A stretch of 64,000 nt of DNA from Hyphomonadaceae bacterium. Its GTDB lineage: Bacteria > Pseudomonadota > Alphaproteobacteria > Rhizobiales > Hyphomicrobiaceae. The translations under genes and the position numbers were made by a program. The stretch's first letter is position 1; each line of letters starts with the position of its first letter. Of this stretch, positions 44,426 through 53,740 are shown one piece after another. The stretch is taken from NCBI GenBank assembly GCA_019747815.1, contig JAIEQJ010000049.1, positions 48,258 through 112,257 of the forward strand, written 5' to 3'. The notes under the pieces were generated by a model that did not search any database, had not been told where the DNA came from, and saw only the letters and a program-made list of their open reading frames with translations.

Positions 44426-47299
44426 TCACTGCCCGAGCCTTTCCAGCAGCGCAGGCACGTGCACCTGATCAGCCTTGTAGTTGCCCGTCAGCGCGTACAT
44501 GACGATGTTGACGCCGGCTCGGAATGCCATCTCGCGCTGGCGCTCACCGCCGGGCACGACCGGATAGAGCGCCTGTCCACGCTCGTCCATCGCCCAGGCG
44601 GAAGCGAAATCGTTCGACGTGATCAGGATGGAGCTGACGCCGTCGACGCGGCGGGCCTGGCGCCCCTGATCACTGTCGCGGGGCACCTCGGCTTCCACCC
44701 AAAGCTGTCCGCCCTCCCACCGGCCCGGGAAGGAGCGCAGCAGATAGAACGATTTGGTGAGCACATGATGCTCGGGGACGGGCTCAAGACGCGGGATGTC
44801 GAGAGTGCCCAACATGCGCTGGAGCGGGGTGGTGCCATCGCCGCGCATGTTGTAGCCGCTGGGCAGGCCCCGCCCGAAATCCTTGGTATCGAAAATGATC
44901 ATGCCGCCCTGCTTCATGTAGGCGTCGATCTTGGCAAGCACGGCTTCGGGCAATGGGCGGGCGTTCGGCATCACCGGCCAGTAGAGGATGGGAAAGAAGG
45001 CGATCTCGTCGGACTCGATCCTGACGGCAAACGGTTGACCAGGCTCCACGGCCGTCCGCGCCGACAGGTACTTGCCGAGGCCAATCAGACCCTGGCGGCT
45101 CGCCTCGTCGGTTGCTGCATCGCCAGTGACAACGTAGCCGAACGTGACTTTCGACGTCGCCTGGATGGCGGCCATATCATTGGGGCGGCTGCTCGGCGGC
45201 ACCTGCGCCTGCGCGCTGGCGGAGGTCGACGTCGCCACCAGAGCGCCAACGGCAAGCGACACAGCCATGAGCACCCCAGCCGCACGACCAGCCCCCCGCC
45301 GTGCGAAAGCGAGACCACCCGTCTGCAGCAGCAGCACGGCAAGAATGTCCACAAACAGCAGGGCCATGGCTGCGAGCAGCAGTTGCGGCTTGACCGGCTC
45401 GGCCGCGTCACCCTCATAGGCACGCCGCTCGAGGCCGACGGGCAGGCTGGGCAGCGGCTTCAGCAGGCTCTTCTGGGTGAGCAGATTAAGCGCACGCGGT
45501 GCCCCGGCGGGGCCGTAGTAGCCCGGCGGATTCTCGGCATTGGGCTTGGCGTCGGCAATCTTGGATGCCGCGATGCCCTGCGTCGTCGGCGGCGGGCTCC
45601 GCAGAAGCCCGAAGCCGTCGAGCACCTGCAGGGGCGGCAGCACCTCGACCGCAGGAGCGCTGCCGGCATCCCGGCCGTCGGCAGTCAGCGACTCCTGGCC
45701 AGCGCCCCCAAGGCTGCCGAGACTGGTGATGCGCCGAAGCATTTCCACGAACAGGCCCGACAGCGGCAGGTTCGACCAATCGGAGTTGGCGGTCACATGA
45801 AAGAAGATCACCTGGCCGTCGCCGCGCTTGGCGGCTGTGACGAGCGGCGTGCCGTCCTTCAGGCGCGCCCAGACTTTCACGTCGGCGCCGAGCGAGCCCG
45901 GGTCAGCCAGGACCTGCTTGGCCACCAGCACCTCGGGCGGCACGGCCAGGCCCGCGAACAGGCCTTCGTCGCCAAACGGCGCCAGGGGTTGCGGCGTCGA
46001 CCATGACAGCGCGCCGCCCAGCGTGCGCCCGCCGATCCGCAGCGCCACGGGCAGCAGATCGTCGCCGCCCTTTTCGAGCCGCGGTCCGGCAAAGCGCACC
46101 AGCACGCCGCCCTTTTTCACCCATTCGGCGACGCGCTCGTGAACGTCGTGCGGCAGCACGCCGATGTCGGCCAGCATGAGCACGGACACGTTGCGTTTCA
46201 TGATGGAGTCGACGGCGGCAGGCAGGTTCGCGCCCTCGCCCCTGGCAATCTCGGTGAAGGGCACCAGCGCGCGTTCGATGTAATAGAGCGGCGCCAGCAG
46301 CGGCTGCGCCTGCTCGCGCGATTCGCTCGAGTAGAGGCCGACGCGATGCCATTGCGAGCGCGCATCGAGCAGATGCACGGCCCCCGCCGACCGCTCGCCG
46401 CCGATCTCGATGCGGGTGACCTGGTTCCTGAGCTCGAGCGGCAGATCGAAGCCGGCAACGGCGCGCGTCTCGCCCTCGTTCAGGATGAACGGTACTTCGC
46501 CCAGCCGCTGCCCGCGTGCCGACATGGCATGCAGAACACCGGTGCGCGCCTTGCCCTCGGCCCGCAGCACCTGAGCCTCGAGGCGGCCGCCCGTCGTCAC
46601 CGTGGCACTGGCGCCGATCGCCTCCAGCCCCGGCCGCACATCCACCACGGCAAAGCCGGAGCCGGCAACGGCTCTGAGCCGATCGACAAAGGCGCGCGCA
46701 TCACCATCGTGGTCGATGCCGTCGGCAAGCCAGACGATGCTGGCGTTGGTGGCGCCGCCGAGAGCATTGGTGATCGCCTGAGCCGCAGCCATGCGATCCG
46801 GGGCGAAAGGCTGCGGCTGCATGGCGGCAGCGGCGGACCGGGCAACTGCCGGCGCCTCGACCTTCGCAACAAGGCTCCTGCCGGCGTGGGCGGTCGGCAC
46901 GATCATGACAAGGCGGCTCTGGCCCTCGGCCTCCGCAATCAGCCGCCCAACCATGGACGTGCGCGCCGACCACTGCGCCGCCGCCGCCCAGCCGTTGTCG
47001 ACCACGAGCACGACCGGACCGGAGCCGGTGAGGGCCGACTCGCGGTTTGGATTGAGGACTGGTTCCGCCAGCGCCAGGATCACCAAGGTGGCGACCAGCA
47101 TGCGGATGAGCGTCAGCCACCAGGGGGTCTTGGCCGGCGTCTTCTCGCGGTTGTCGATGCCGACCAGAATGCGCGTCGGCGGAAATTCGATACGCTGAGG
47201 CCGCGGCGGCACCGTGCGCAGCAGCCACCAGATCACCGGCAGGGCCAACAGACCGGCCAGCAGCCAAGGGCTCAGGAAGGCGATCGGCCCGATCGTCAT
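44426..47299 (-). CDS. BatA-like N-terminus with DUF4159 domain, membrane protein
   Basis: A 957-residue protein. It starts with the double-transmembrane BatA segment (FLSPWLLAGLLALPVIWWLL, then TPWWLTLIRMLVATLVILALAEPVL). A vWA-like region follows (VVLVVDNGWAAAAQW...IVWLADGIDHDG), then a beta-sandwich part, then more helices near residue 640-700. The C-terminal 230 residues are DUF4159 (FGYVVTGDAATDEASRQGLIGLGKYLS and GGMIIFDTKDFG). It overlaps the DUF58 gene by 4 bp. Together with MoxR this is a Bat-type envelope/chaperone system. The client is unknown. Confidence 0.88.
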   Translation of the reverse strand: MTIGPIAFLSPWLLAGLLALPVIWWLLRTVPPRPQRIEFPPTRILVGIDNREKTPAKTPWWLTLIRMLVATLVILALAEPVLNPNRESALTGSGPVVLVVDNGWAAAAQWSARTSMVGRLIAEAEGQSRLVMIVPTAHAGRSLVAKVEAPAVARSAAAAMQPQPFAPDRMAAAQAITNALGGATNASIVWLADGIDHDGDARAFVDRLRAVAGSGFAVVDVRPGLEAIGASATVTTGGRLEAQVLRAEGKARTGVLHAMSARGQRLGEVPFILNEGETRAVAGFDLPLELRNQVTRIEIGGERSAGAVHLLDARSQWHRVGLYSSESREQAQPLLAPLYYIERALVPFTEIARGEGANLPAAVDSIMKRNVSVLMLADIGVLPHDVHERVAEWVKKGGVLVRFAGPRLEKGGDDLLPVALRIGGRTLGGALSWSTPQPLAPFGDEGLFAGLAVPPEVLVAKQVLADPGSLGADVKVWARLKDGTPLVTAAKRGDGQVIFFHVTANSDWSNLPLSGLFVEMLRRITSLGSLGGAGQESLTADGRDAGSAPAVEVLPPLQVLDGFGLLRSPPPTTQGIAASKIADAKPNAENPPGYYGPAGAPRALNLLTQKSLLKPLPSLPVGLERRAYEGDAAEPVKPQLLLAAMALLFVDILAVLLLQTGGLAFARRGAGRAAGVLMAVSLAVGALVATSTSASAQAQVPPSSRPNDMAAIQATSKVTFGYVVTGDAATDEASRQGLIGLGKYLSARTAVEPGQPFAVRIESDEIAFFPILYWPVMPNARPLPEAVLAKIDAYMKQGGMIIFDTKDFGRGLPSGYNMRGDGTTPLQRMLGTLDIPRLEPVPEHHVLTKSFYLLRSFPGRWEGGQLWVEAEVPRDSDQGRQARRVDGVSSILITSNDFASAWAMDERGQALYPVVPGGERQREMAFRAGVNIVMYALTGNYKADQVHVPALLERLGQ

Positions 47300-48255
47300 G
47301 CCGCGCCTCCCGATGCCCCGGGCTTCCAGCGGTAGTCTCCCGCAACCCCCTGCAGGCGCATGATGAGCGTGAGCAGCGCCTCTGCCGCCGGCCGGTCGGT
47401 ATGGTGCACGAGGAACGACCAGCCGACCCGGCGGGCCGCATCTTCCACGCGGGCGCGATGCTCGGCAAGCTTCAGACGATAGGCCTCGCGGAGCGTCTCG
47501 ACCCGATCTCCGATCCAGCGCTCGCCGCCTTCGGGCGACCTGAACTCCATACGACCCTGGTAGGCCAGCGTCTCCTCGGCCGGGTCGAGCACCTGGATGA
47601 GGTGGCCCTGCACGTCCCCCTCCGCCATCTCGATGAGGCGCTGGGCAATGACCTCCGGCGGGTCGAGAAAATCGCTCACCAGGACGGCGCTGGAGAAGCG
47701 CGACAGGCGGGCCTTGGGCGGCAGGCTCGCCCTTAGAGCCTCGCTGCCTTCACTCGCAGCCAGGCTCTCGGCCATGCGTGAGGTGGCCCTGCGGCTGGCC
47801 ATCGGGGGCGTCAGGCCCAGGAGCGCAATGCGCTCGCCGGCTCGCACCAGCATCTCGGCGATCGCCAGCGACAGCACCAGGGCGCGGTCGCGCTTGGTGA
47901 CGGCGGCGAGGTGGCTTTGGAAGGTCATGGAAGGAGACACGTCGGGCCAGATCCAGAAGGTGTGCGAGGCCTCCCATTCGCGCTCGCGGACATAGAGCGT
48001 GTCGGAGCTGGCCGAGCGCCGCCAATCGATGACGGTGGCCGGATCGCTCCCCTGGAACTGGCGGAACTGCCAGAACGTCTCGCCGGTTCCCGCCCGGCGG
48101 CGGCCATGGATGCCGTGCACCACCGTATTGGCGACGCGCAATGCCTCGAGGAGGAGTTCAGGCAGGCGATCGGCGAGCGTTTGCGCTTCGCCCTCGAGCC
48201 TGAAGACGCTCGCGCCACCCTTGCCCGTTCCTGTCGCGGACCCGCGCGCCGCCAC
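47296..48255 (-). CDS. DUF58 domain protein
   Basis: A 319-residue protein with the DUF58 motif set (RQFQGSDPATVIDWRRSASSDTLYVREREWEASHTFWIWPDVSPSM), where DVSPSM is a vWA-like metal site. DUF58 proteins pair with MoxR ATPases and are thought to bring clients to them. GTG 48255 is the only fitting start. It begins 5 bp after moxR stops and overlaps the DUF4159 gene (ATGA), so it is tightly coupled. Confidence 0.92.
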   Translation of the reverse strand: MAARGSATGTGKGGASVFRLEGEAQTLADRLPELLLEALRVANTVVHGIHGRRRAGTGETFWQFRQFQGSDPATVIDWRRSASSDTLYVREREWEASHTFWIWPDVSPSMTFQSHLAAVTKRDRALVLSLAIAEMLVRAGERIALLGLTPPMASRRATSRMAESLAASEGSEALRASLPPKARLSRFSSAVLVSDFLDPPEVIAQRLIEMAEGDVQGHLIQVLDPAEETLAYQGRMEFRSPEGGERWIGDRVETLREAYRLKLAEHRARVEDAARRVGWSFLVHHTDRPAAEALLTLIMRLQGVAGDYRWKPGASGGAA

Positions 48256-48260
48256 CCGTG

Positions 48261-49262
48261 CTACCCCAGCGCTGCTGCCAGCCGATTGATCACTCCGCTG
48301 GCCGACTCTCCTTCCGCGCGCGCGGCAAAAGTCAATGCCATGCGGTGCTTGAGCACCGGCTCGGCCAGCGCCACGACATCGTCGAGCGAGGGTGCGAGCC
48401 GTCCGTCGATCATTGCCTTGGCGCGCACGGCCAGCATCAAGGCCTGGCTGGCACGCGGTCCGGGACCCCAGGCGATGAGACGATCGGTGTCGGCGCCGGC
48501 ACCGGTGCCTGGCCGGGCCGAGCGCGCCAGCTTCAGGATCGCCTCGACCACCTTGTCCGGCACAGGGATCTGACGCACGAGACGCTGGATCGATTGCAGC
48601 TCCTGCGCCGTGATGACCTGCTCAACGCGCCGCTCCTCGGTGCCCGTGGTGGCAAACAGCATGCGCCGCTCTGCCCCCTGGTCGGGATAGCCAACATCAA
48701 TCTGCAGCAGGAAGCGGTCGAGCTGGGCTTCGGGCAGGGGATAGGTGCCTTCCTGCTCGAGCGGATTCTGCGTGGCCAGCACGTGGAACGGCGCCGGCAC
48801 GTCGTGCCGCTGACCGGCGACCGTGACATGGTGCTCCTGCATGGCTTGGAGCAGCGCCGACTGCGTCTTGGGGCTGGCGCGGTTGATCTCGTCGGCCATC
48901 AGCAGCTGGGCGAAAATCGGTCCCCTGACGAAACGGAAGCTGCGCCGACCGCCCGGCCCCCCGTCCTCCAGCATCTCCGCGCCGATGATATCGGAAGGCA
49001 TGAGATCGGGTGTGAACTGGATGCGCTTGGCGTCGAGACCCAACACCTTGCCCAGCGTCTCCACAAGGAGCGTCTTGGCAAGGCCCGGCACGCCGATCAG
49101 CAGCGCATGCCCGCCGGCCAACAGCGTGACGAGCGTGCGCTCGATCACCAGCTCCTGGCCGAAGATCACCTGTGATGCGGCCTTGTGCACGCGCTGAACG
49201 CGCTCACCCGCCGCCTCGATGCGGCCGACAATGGCATCGTCGGTCTGTGTGATAGTGCTCAT
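48261..49262 (-). CDS. MoxR-family AAA+ ATPase
   Basis: A 333-residue ATPase. Walker A is GVPGLAKTLL and Walker B LLMADEINRA. The sensor region TQNPLEQEGTYPLPEAQLDRFLL and the C-terminal lid (IAWGPGPRASQALMLAVRAKAM) are typical of MoxR. As a ring chaperone it acts on the DUF58/vWA partners encoded downstream. It is first in the operon and divergent from the DUF1285 group, 153 bp apart. Confidence 0.94.
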   Translation of the reverse strand: MSTITQTDDAIVGRIEAAGERVQRVHKAASQVIFGQELVIERTLVTLLAGGHALLIGVPGLAKTLLVETLGKVLGLDAKRIQFTPDLMPSDIIGAEMLEDGGPGGRRSFRFVRGPIFAQLLMADEINRASPKTQSALLQAMQEHHVTVAGQRHDVPAPFHVLATQNPLEQEGTYPLPEAQLDRFLLQIDVGYPDQGAERRMLFATTGTEERRVEQVITAQELQSIQRLVRQIPVPDKVVEAILKLARSARPGTGAGADTDRLIAWGPGPRASQALMLAVRAKAMIDGRLAPSLDDVVALAEPVLKHRMALTFAARAEGESASGVINRLAAALG

Positions 49263-49415
49263 GGCTGCAAACTATACGCTCCGCCGCTTGGAATGCGAAA
49301 CTGAGTTGGCAAAGATGGTCACAATATGAACAGCTAAGGCAGAATGCCCGCATTGATGGCAATCTAGCTAAATATAGGGCAACCAGCGTAACGCGGGGAT
49401 AGGCCGAGGGAAAAG

Positions 49416-49985
49416 ATGCCGAGCCAAGACCGAATGCCACACATCGCGGCAGATCGGATGACCGCCGAGCAGAAAAAGGCCGAGGAAGCGTTCAGGGCCG
49501 ATCGGGGCTATGGTCTGCTCGGGCCCTTCGCGGTCATGCTGCGCTCGCCCGAGGTGATGCTGCGCGCCAAGGCGATGGGTGATTACTTACGGTTTCGTAA
49601 TGTTCTTCCCAAACGCGTGAGTGAGATGGTGATCCTCATCACGGCACGGCAATGGACCCAGCAGTTCGAATGGTCGCACCACTACAAGTACGCCATGGAG
49701 GCCGGGCTGTCGAAGGACATTGCCGGCGCGATCGCGGAAGGGCGCCGACCCGAGCGCATGGCCGAGGATGAAGCGGCTGCCCATGACTTCTCCATCGAGC
49801 TGCATCGCCACAAGAGCGTCAGCGATGCCACCTATGCACGGGCGCTGGCCCTGTTCGGCGAGCGGGGCATCATCGATCTCACCGGTCTCAACGGCTACTA
49901 CAGCTTCCTGGCCATGATGATGAACGTGGCGCGGACAGCTCCCGATCGCGACGACGTCAAACCGCTCGAGCCCTTTCCCAACTGA
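49416..49985 (+). CDS. carboxymuconolactone decarboxylase-family (AhpD-like) protein
   Basis: A 189-residue all-helical protein. The motif region reads LITARQWTQQFEWSHHYKYAMEAGL. The usual ExxCxxHxxxA becomes EWSHHYKYA, so the thiol Cys is missing. It is therefore not a peroxidase of the AhpD kind and may act as a decarboxylase or be a structural relative. Start ATG 49416 follows GAGGGAAA. It lies 4 bp ahead of the DUF1285 gene, probably in one transcript. Confidence 0.88.
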   Translation: MPSQDRMPHIAADRMTAEQKKAEEAFRADRGYGLLGPFAVMLRSPEVMLRAKAMGDYLRFRNVLPKRVSEMVILITARQWTQQFEWSHHYKYAMEAGLSKDIAGAIAEGRRPERMAEDEAAAHDFSIELHRHKSVSDATYARALALFGERGIIDLTGLNGYYSFLAMMMNVARTAPDRDDVKPLEPFPN

Positions 49986-49989
49986 GATC

Positions 49990-50556
49990 ATGCCTGCCGA
50001 AGCCACCACCAATCGCATTGCCGGGCTGGAAGCGCTCCTCAAGGCGCAGTCGGACAAGGGAGCGGCGCCGGTGGAGACATGGAACCCACCCTACTGCGGC
50101 GACATCGGCATGAAGATCGGCACGGACGGCGTGTGGACCTATGGCGGCAGCCCGATCGGACGCATGCCGCTGGTGAAGCTGTTCGCGTCCGTGCTGCGCA
50201 AGGACGATGACGGCAAGCACTACCTCGTCACGCCTGTCGAGAAGGTGGACGTTGCCGTGGAGGATGCGCCATTCCTGGCGGTGGAGATGGAGGTGAAGGG
50301 CAGCGGACGTGATCAGCGTTTGACGTTCCGCACCAACGTCGATGACATCGTGGAGGCTAGCCCCGAGCATCCGATCCGGTTCGTGGTCGAGCCGGGCAGC
50401 GAAGGCTTGAAGCCCTATCTGCTCGTGCGCGGCCGGCTCGAAGCACTCGTCACACGCGCCCTCTACTATGATCTCGTCGAACTGACCGTGACCGACGCGG
50501 ACAGGGGCCTCGGCCTCTGGAGCGGCGGTGCATTCTTTCCAATGCATGGCGCATGA
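49990..50556 (+). CDS. DUF1285 protein
   Basis: A 188-residue protein with the DUF1285 opening (PVETWNPPYCGDIGMKIGTDGVWTYGGSPIGRMPLVKLFASVLRKD) and the later KPYLLVRGRLEALVTRALYYDLVEL. DUF1285 is a two-domain beta-rich fold of unknown role. In many Hyphomicrobiales it lies directly before a CoA-pyrophosphatase Nudix gene. Here two other genes come between them. Confidence 0.9.
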   Translation: MPAEATTNRIAGLEALLKAQSDKGAAPVETWNPPYCGDIGMKIGTDGVWTYGGSPIGRMPLVKLFASVLRKDDDGKHYLVTPVEKVDVAVEDAPFLAVEMEVKGSGRDQRLTFRTNVDDIVEASPEHPIRFVVEPGSEGLKPYLLVRGRLEALVTRALYYDLVELTVTDADRGLGLWSGGAFFPMHGA

Positions 50557-50580
50557 CGGCTTCACACAAGGGACATCAGC

Positions 50581-51270
50581 ATGCTCAAGGACCCACCCCT
50601 GCTCACCGTGCGCCGCACGTTTCAGCGCCCGCCGCTCGCGCTGATTGCCAAGCTCGAAGGCGCACAAACGGGCCACATCGTCGATGCCATGCAGGGGCGC
50701 GCGGCGCTCGATCACCGCATCAAGCCGGTCGATCTGGAATGCGCTCAGTTCGTCGGCCCCGCGCTCACCTGCCAAACCGGCGCCGACGACAATCTGGCGG
50801 TCCTTGCGGCGCTCGCGCTCGCCGAGCCCGGCGACGTGATCGTGGCGGCCGCCGACGCGTTCTCGGCAACCGCCGTGGTTGGCGATAACGTCACCATGAT
50901 GGCCAAGAACAAGGGCATCGCCGCCATCGTGATCGACGGCATGGCGCGCGACAGCTACGGCATCGTGCCCGTGGGGCTGCCGGTGTTCTCGCGCGGCATC
51001 ACGCCGAACTCCTGCGTCAGAAGCGGGCCAGGCCGGGTGGGCCTGCCGATTGTATGCGGCGGCGTGGCCGTGCAGGCCGGCGATCTCGTGCTCGGCGACC
51101 GCGACGGCGTGGTGGTGATCCCGCAGGGGCAGCTTGAAGGCGTGGCCGCGCATCTGGACGAGATACGGCGCCTGGAGGCGGAGACGCAGAAGAAGGTTCG
51201 CAGCGGCATGACGCATCTGCCGAGCATCGAGGAGCTGCTTAACTCGGACAAGGTTGCCTATGTCGACTGA
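50581..51270 (+). CDS. RraA-family protein
   Basis: A 229-residue RraA/HMG aldolase-like protein. Seen are GHIVDAMQGR, GPALTCQTGADDNLAVLAALALAEPGDVIVAA, GIAAIVIDGMARDS, then LPIVCGGVAVQAGDLVLGDRDGVVVIP with the metal Asp near GDRDGV. The members either bind RNase E as inhibitors or are aldolases for 4-hydroxy-4-methyl-2-oxoglutarate. The DGxARD and G-D-x-x-x-GDxDGV motifs favour an aldolase-type site. Its place inside the DUF1285 group is unusual. Confidence 0.9.
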   Translation: MLKDPPLLTVRRTFQRPPLALIAKLEGAQTGHIVDAMQGRAALDHRIKPVDLECAQFVGPALTCQTGADDNLAVLAALALAEPGDVIVAAADAFSATAVVGDNVTMMAKNKGIAAIVIDGMARDSYGIVPVGLPVFSRGITPNSCVRSGPGRVGLPIVCGGVAVQAGDLVLGDRDGVVVIPQGQLEGVAAHLDEIRRLEAETQKKVRSGMTHLPSIEELLNSDKVAYVD

Positions 51271-51619
51271 GGGCCGGCAAGCCCGCTGGGGCAGTGCATT
51301 TTTGCGCTAGCTAGCCACCATGAAGGTTGCGTCGCACGTGCCCGGGCCCGCTCTCGCTGGCTGGCGGACGCTGTGGCACCACGACCGCGAGAGGGCCACC
51401 TGTGCCCGGCCGCCAAAGCCGCCAGAAGCCATACTTTTCGGCCATTCGGCGCATGCCCCGATTGTGAACATGATTGAGGCTTAGAATCGCGCAACATCGT
51501 CTCAGACCACAAAAATCTTGATGCTCAAGGGCACAAGGCGGGGTCGCCGTGCGGCCTCAGGCCCGCGGGCTTCGAGATGAGATGGTGAGCTGTGGTTGGA
51601 CATCGGATGCCTTGCAAAG
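51271..51619. other. gene-free region
   Basis: About 350 bp without a gene. No strong terminator, palindrome, tRNA or RNA motif was seen. AT-richer stretches around 51470-51525 could hold the promoter of the next gene. Confidence 0.4.
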
Positions 51620-52729
51620 ATGAACGACGATAGATTCGGAAGGCCACTGCGCGCGGCGGTGGCGGCCCTTCTATTGCTGCCGGCCGGTTATGGTCTCGCG
51701 CAGGCACCCGAGGCTGGATCGGCAACGCCCGCGGACAATATTGCCGACTTTTTCAGCCAGGTCGGGGATCAGATCTACGAGGACTGCATATTCGAGCTGT
51801 CGCAGGAACAGCTCGAGGTTCAACATGCCCTGATCGAGGCCTACATCAAGCAAGGCGCCGGCAGCGCGCTTGCAAGGCAGCTCGCCGTGAAACAGATCCA
51901 GCCTCCGAAATTATCCGATCGATGCGAGCAGATCCGACGCCTGCCCAAGACCGCCCCTCCGAATGCGGTGGCAGCGCCACCCGCAAAGAAGCCCAAGCTC
52001 GAGGTGGCCGCTCCCAAAACCGCTCCCGCAACGGTCGCGGCAACAGTGCCCCTGGCGGACAGGAAGGTCCTTCCGCAATGGGATTGCGGTCCCGGCATCG
52101 ACTACGTCACGATTCACCACAAGGGATACGAGAGAAAGCTGACGGGCGGCGAAATCTGTAATCCGTTCGACGATATCGTTCGCCGGGTCCCGGATGCCGT
52201 GAAAAGCTTCCGCCTCGGCTACACGATCAAGACCGGCCGCCTGTTCGTCATCGCCGACAATCCGCAGGCGGACGGCAAGACGATTGCCTGGGCCATCTCC
52301 GGCCGGGATGTGTGCCGGAACAACCCCGATCCCGACTGCCTGGCTGCGCGCTCCATCGGCCCGCTGCCTCCGGGAGAATATTCCTTCGCATCGGACAAGG
52401 ACAACAGGGTGAGCTGGGGACCACGAACCAAGCGCATGGTTTCCGGCGTCTATCTGACGAAACTCTGGAACAGGGACCAGTTCAACGCGGCGCAGACCGC
52501 CGCCATCCTGGCGCGCAGCAACATCGCGATCCATGTGCGCCTGAAGGGCGAAATGTCCGAGGCCTGCGTGGGGCTGGAGCCGAACGGTTGGGCCTATGTC
52601 TCTTCGCTGATCAAGGACGGGCGCGCCACGGGCATGAGCGTCTACATCGACGAGCCCTATCCGCAGATTGCCGAGGCGGCTCCCGTCGTGAAAACATCCT
52701 CGTTCTCTCTGTCTTCCCTGTTCAAGTGA
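51620..52729 (+). CDS. exported Tlde1/DUF2778-like L,D-transpeptidase-type protein
   Basis: A 369-residue protein. ATG 51620 begins a signal peptide (RAAVAALLLLPAGYGLAQA). After a helical and Pro/Ala linker part, the C-terminal half (RSIGPLPPGEYSFASDKDNRV...NIAIHVRLKGEMSEACVGLEPNGWAYVSSLI) looks like the DUF2778/Tlde1 fold. His lies in IAIHVR and Cys in SEACVGL, at the place of the L,D-transpeptidase His/Cys pair. It may trim or exchange peptidoglycan peptides. No VgrG, PAAR, immunity gene or other T6SS part is nearby, so an effector role is not supported. Confidence 0.65.
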   Translation: MNDDRFGRPLRAAVAALLLLPAGYGLAQAPEAGSATPADNIADFFSQVGDQIYEDCIFELSQEQLEVQHALIEAYIKQGAGSALARQLAVKQIQPPKLSDRCEQIRRLPKTAPPNAVAAPPAKKPKLEVAAPKTAPATVAATVPLADRKVLPQWDCGPGIDYVTIHHKGYERKLTGGEICNPFDDIVRRVPDAVKSFRLGYTIKTGRLFVIADNPQADGKTIAWAISGRDVCRNNPDPDCLAARSIGPLPPGEYSFASDKDNRVSWGPRTKRMVSGVYLTKLWNRDQFNAAQTAAILARSNIAIHVRLKGEMSEACVGLEPNGWAYVSSLIKDGRATGMSVYIDEPYPQIAEAAPVVKTSSFSLSSLFK

Positions 52730-53062
52730 TTGCCGGCGCGCGTTGGGTTCGTTGCGGGCAGGATAGCCAGCCATCGACGAAAATATGTGCGGACCGCGCA
52801 CCGACGGGAGCACGCACGGCCGACGCGGCCGGGGCCCTGCCCCAGCCGCAAGCCGGTCAAGCAATCCGATCGGCAGCTTGCGGCACAGTCCCCACGCGGG
52901 TGATCGCCAGCCCATTCCGGCAGCAAGCTGAAATGGTCTTTGGTGTATATGCTTCCAGCGGATTGCCTACCCATATCGATACTTGGATTGTTTGGACTGA
53001 TCCACCATGACCGCCGCGCAACGGTGGTAACCGGCTGGCGGGCGGTGGTATGGTCGCACCCC
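52730..53062. other. gene-free region
   Basis: About 330 bp with no gene I can support. The open frame leading into the Nudix gene from 52940 has no ribosome site and no family match. No clear regulatory motif was found. Confidence 0.4.
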
Positions 53063-53740
53063 ATGGACATGCCCATCGACGACATCGCCGATCCCTTTGC
53101 CGAGGCAGGGTTCCGCGCCCTTGCGCGGCGTGGGCTCAATGCCGCCCCATCGCCGGCGATCTTCGATCCGCGGTCGGGCCTGGCGTTCGGACCCAGCGAC
53201 TGGGATCTCAATCCGGAGCTGAGAGGCGATCTTGCCGTCATGGAGCCGCCCCGGCCGGCCGCCGTCCTGGTGCCCATCGTGCGGAGACCGGCACTCACCG
53301 TGCTTCTCACCCAGCGTTCCAACGACATGCCGAGCCACCCCGGGCAAATCTCGTTTCCTGGCGGCAAGATCGACGACGGCGATATCAGCCCGCTCGCGTG
53401 CGCCCTGCGCGAGGCGCGCGAGGAGATCGGGCTCATGCCCGAACTGGTCGAGCCGCTGGGCTACCTCGACAGCTACCGCACCGGCACCGGCTTCCAGATC
53501 ACGCCGGTGGTTGCGTTCGTGGGCTCCGGCTTCTCCATCACGCTCGACCCGCGCGAAGTGCTCGAGGTGTTCGAGGTGCCGCTGAGCTTCCTGATGAACG
53601 AGGCCAACCACCAGCAGGCCGCCCGGGAATGGCGCGGCCGTCAGCGATCGTTTTATGCCATGCCCTATGAGGGACGCCACATCTGGGGCGCGACCGCGGG
53701 CATGCTGAAAAACATGCACCAGAGGCTGTTCGCGCGATGA
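53063..53740 (+). CDS. CoA pyrophosphatase (Nudix)
   Basis: A 225-residue protein. ATG 53063 (or 53069) is chosen by family length. The CoA-specific motif LLTQRSNDMPSHPGQISFPGGK leads into the Nudix box (PGGKIDDGDISPLACALREAREEIGL; box Glu pair present). It cleaves CoA and acyl-CoA to phosphopantetheine and 3',5'-ADP. The stop overlaps the DUF6111 gene (ATGA), and the CCA enzyme gene follows. This trio is a conserved alphaproteobacterial set. Confidence 0.92.
   Translation: MDMPIDDIADPFAEAGFRALARRGLNAAPSPAIFDPRSGLAFGPSDWDLNPELRGDLAVMEPPRPAAVLVPIVRRPALTVLLTQRSNDMPSHPGQISFPGGKIDDGDISPLACALREAREEIGLMPELVEPLGYLDSYRTGTGFQITPVVAFVGSGFSITLDPREVLEVFEVPLSFLMNEANHQQAAREWRGRQRSFYAMPYEGRHIWGATAGMLKNMHQRLFAR

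Noticed and set aside
42215..49262. Novel anti-phage system built on MoxR-vWA
   Set aside because: The order and DUF4159/BatA parts match the common alphaproteobacterial envelope operon, and no nuclease, protease or phage-related neighbour exists.
51620..52729. T6SS effector with immunity gene
   Set aside because: Sec signal present, no immunity-type gene on either side, no VgrG/PAAR/Hcp.
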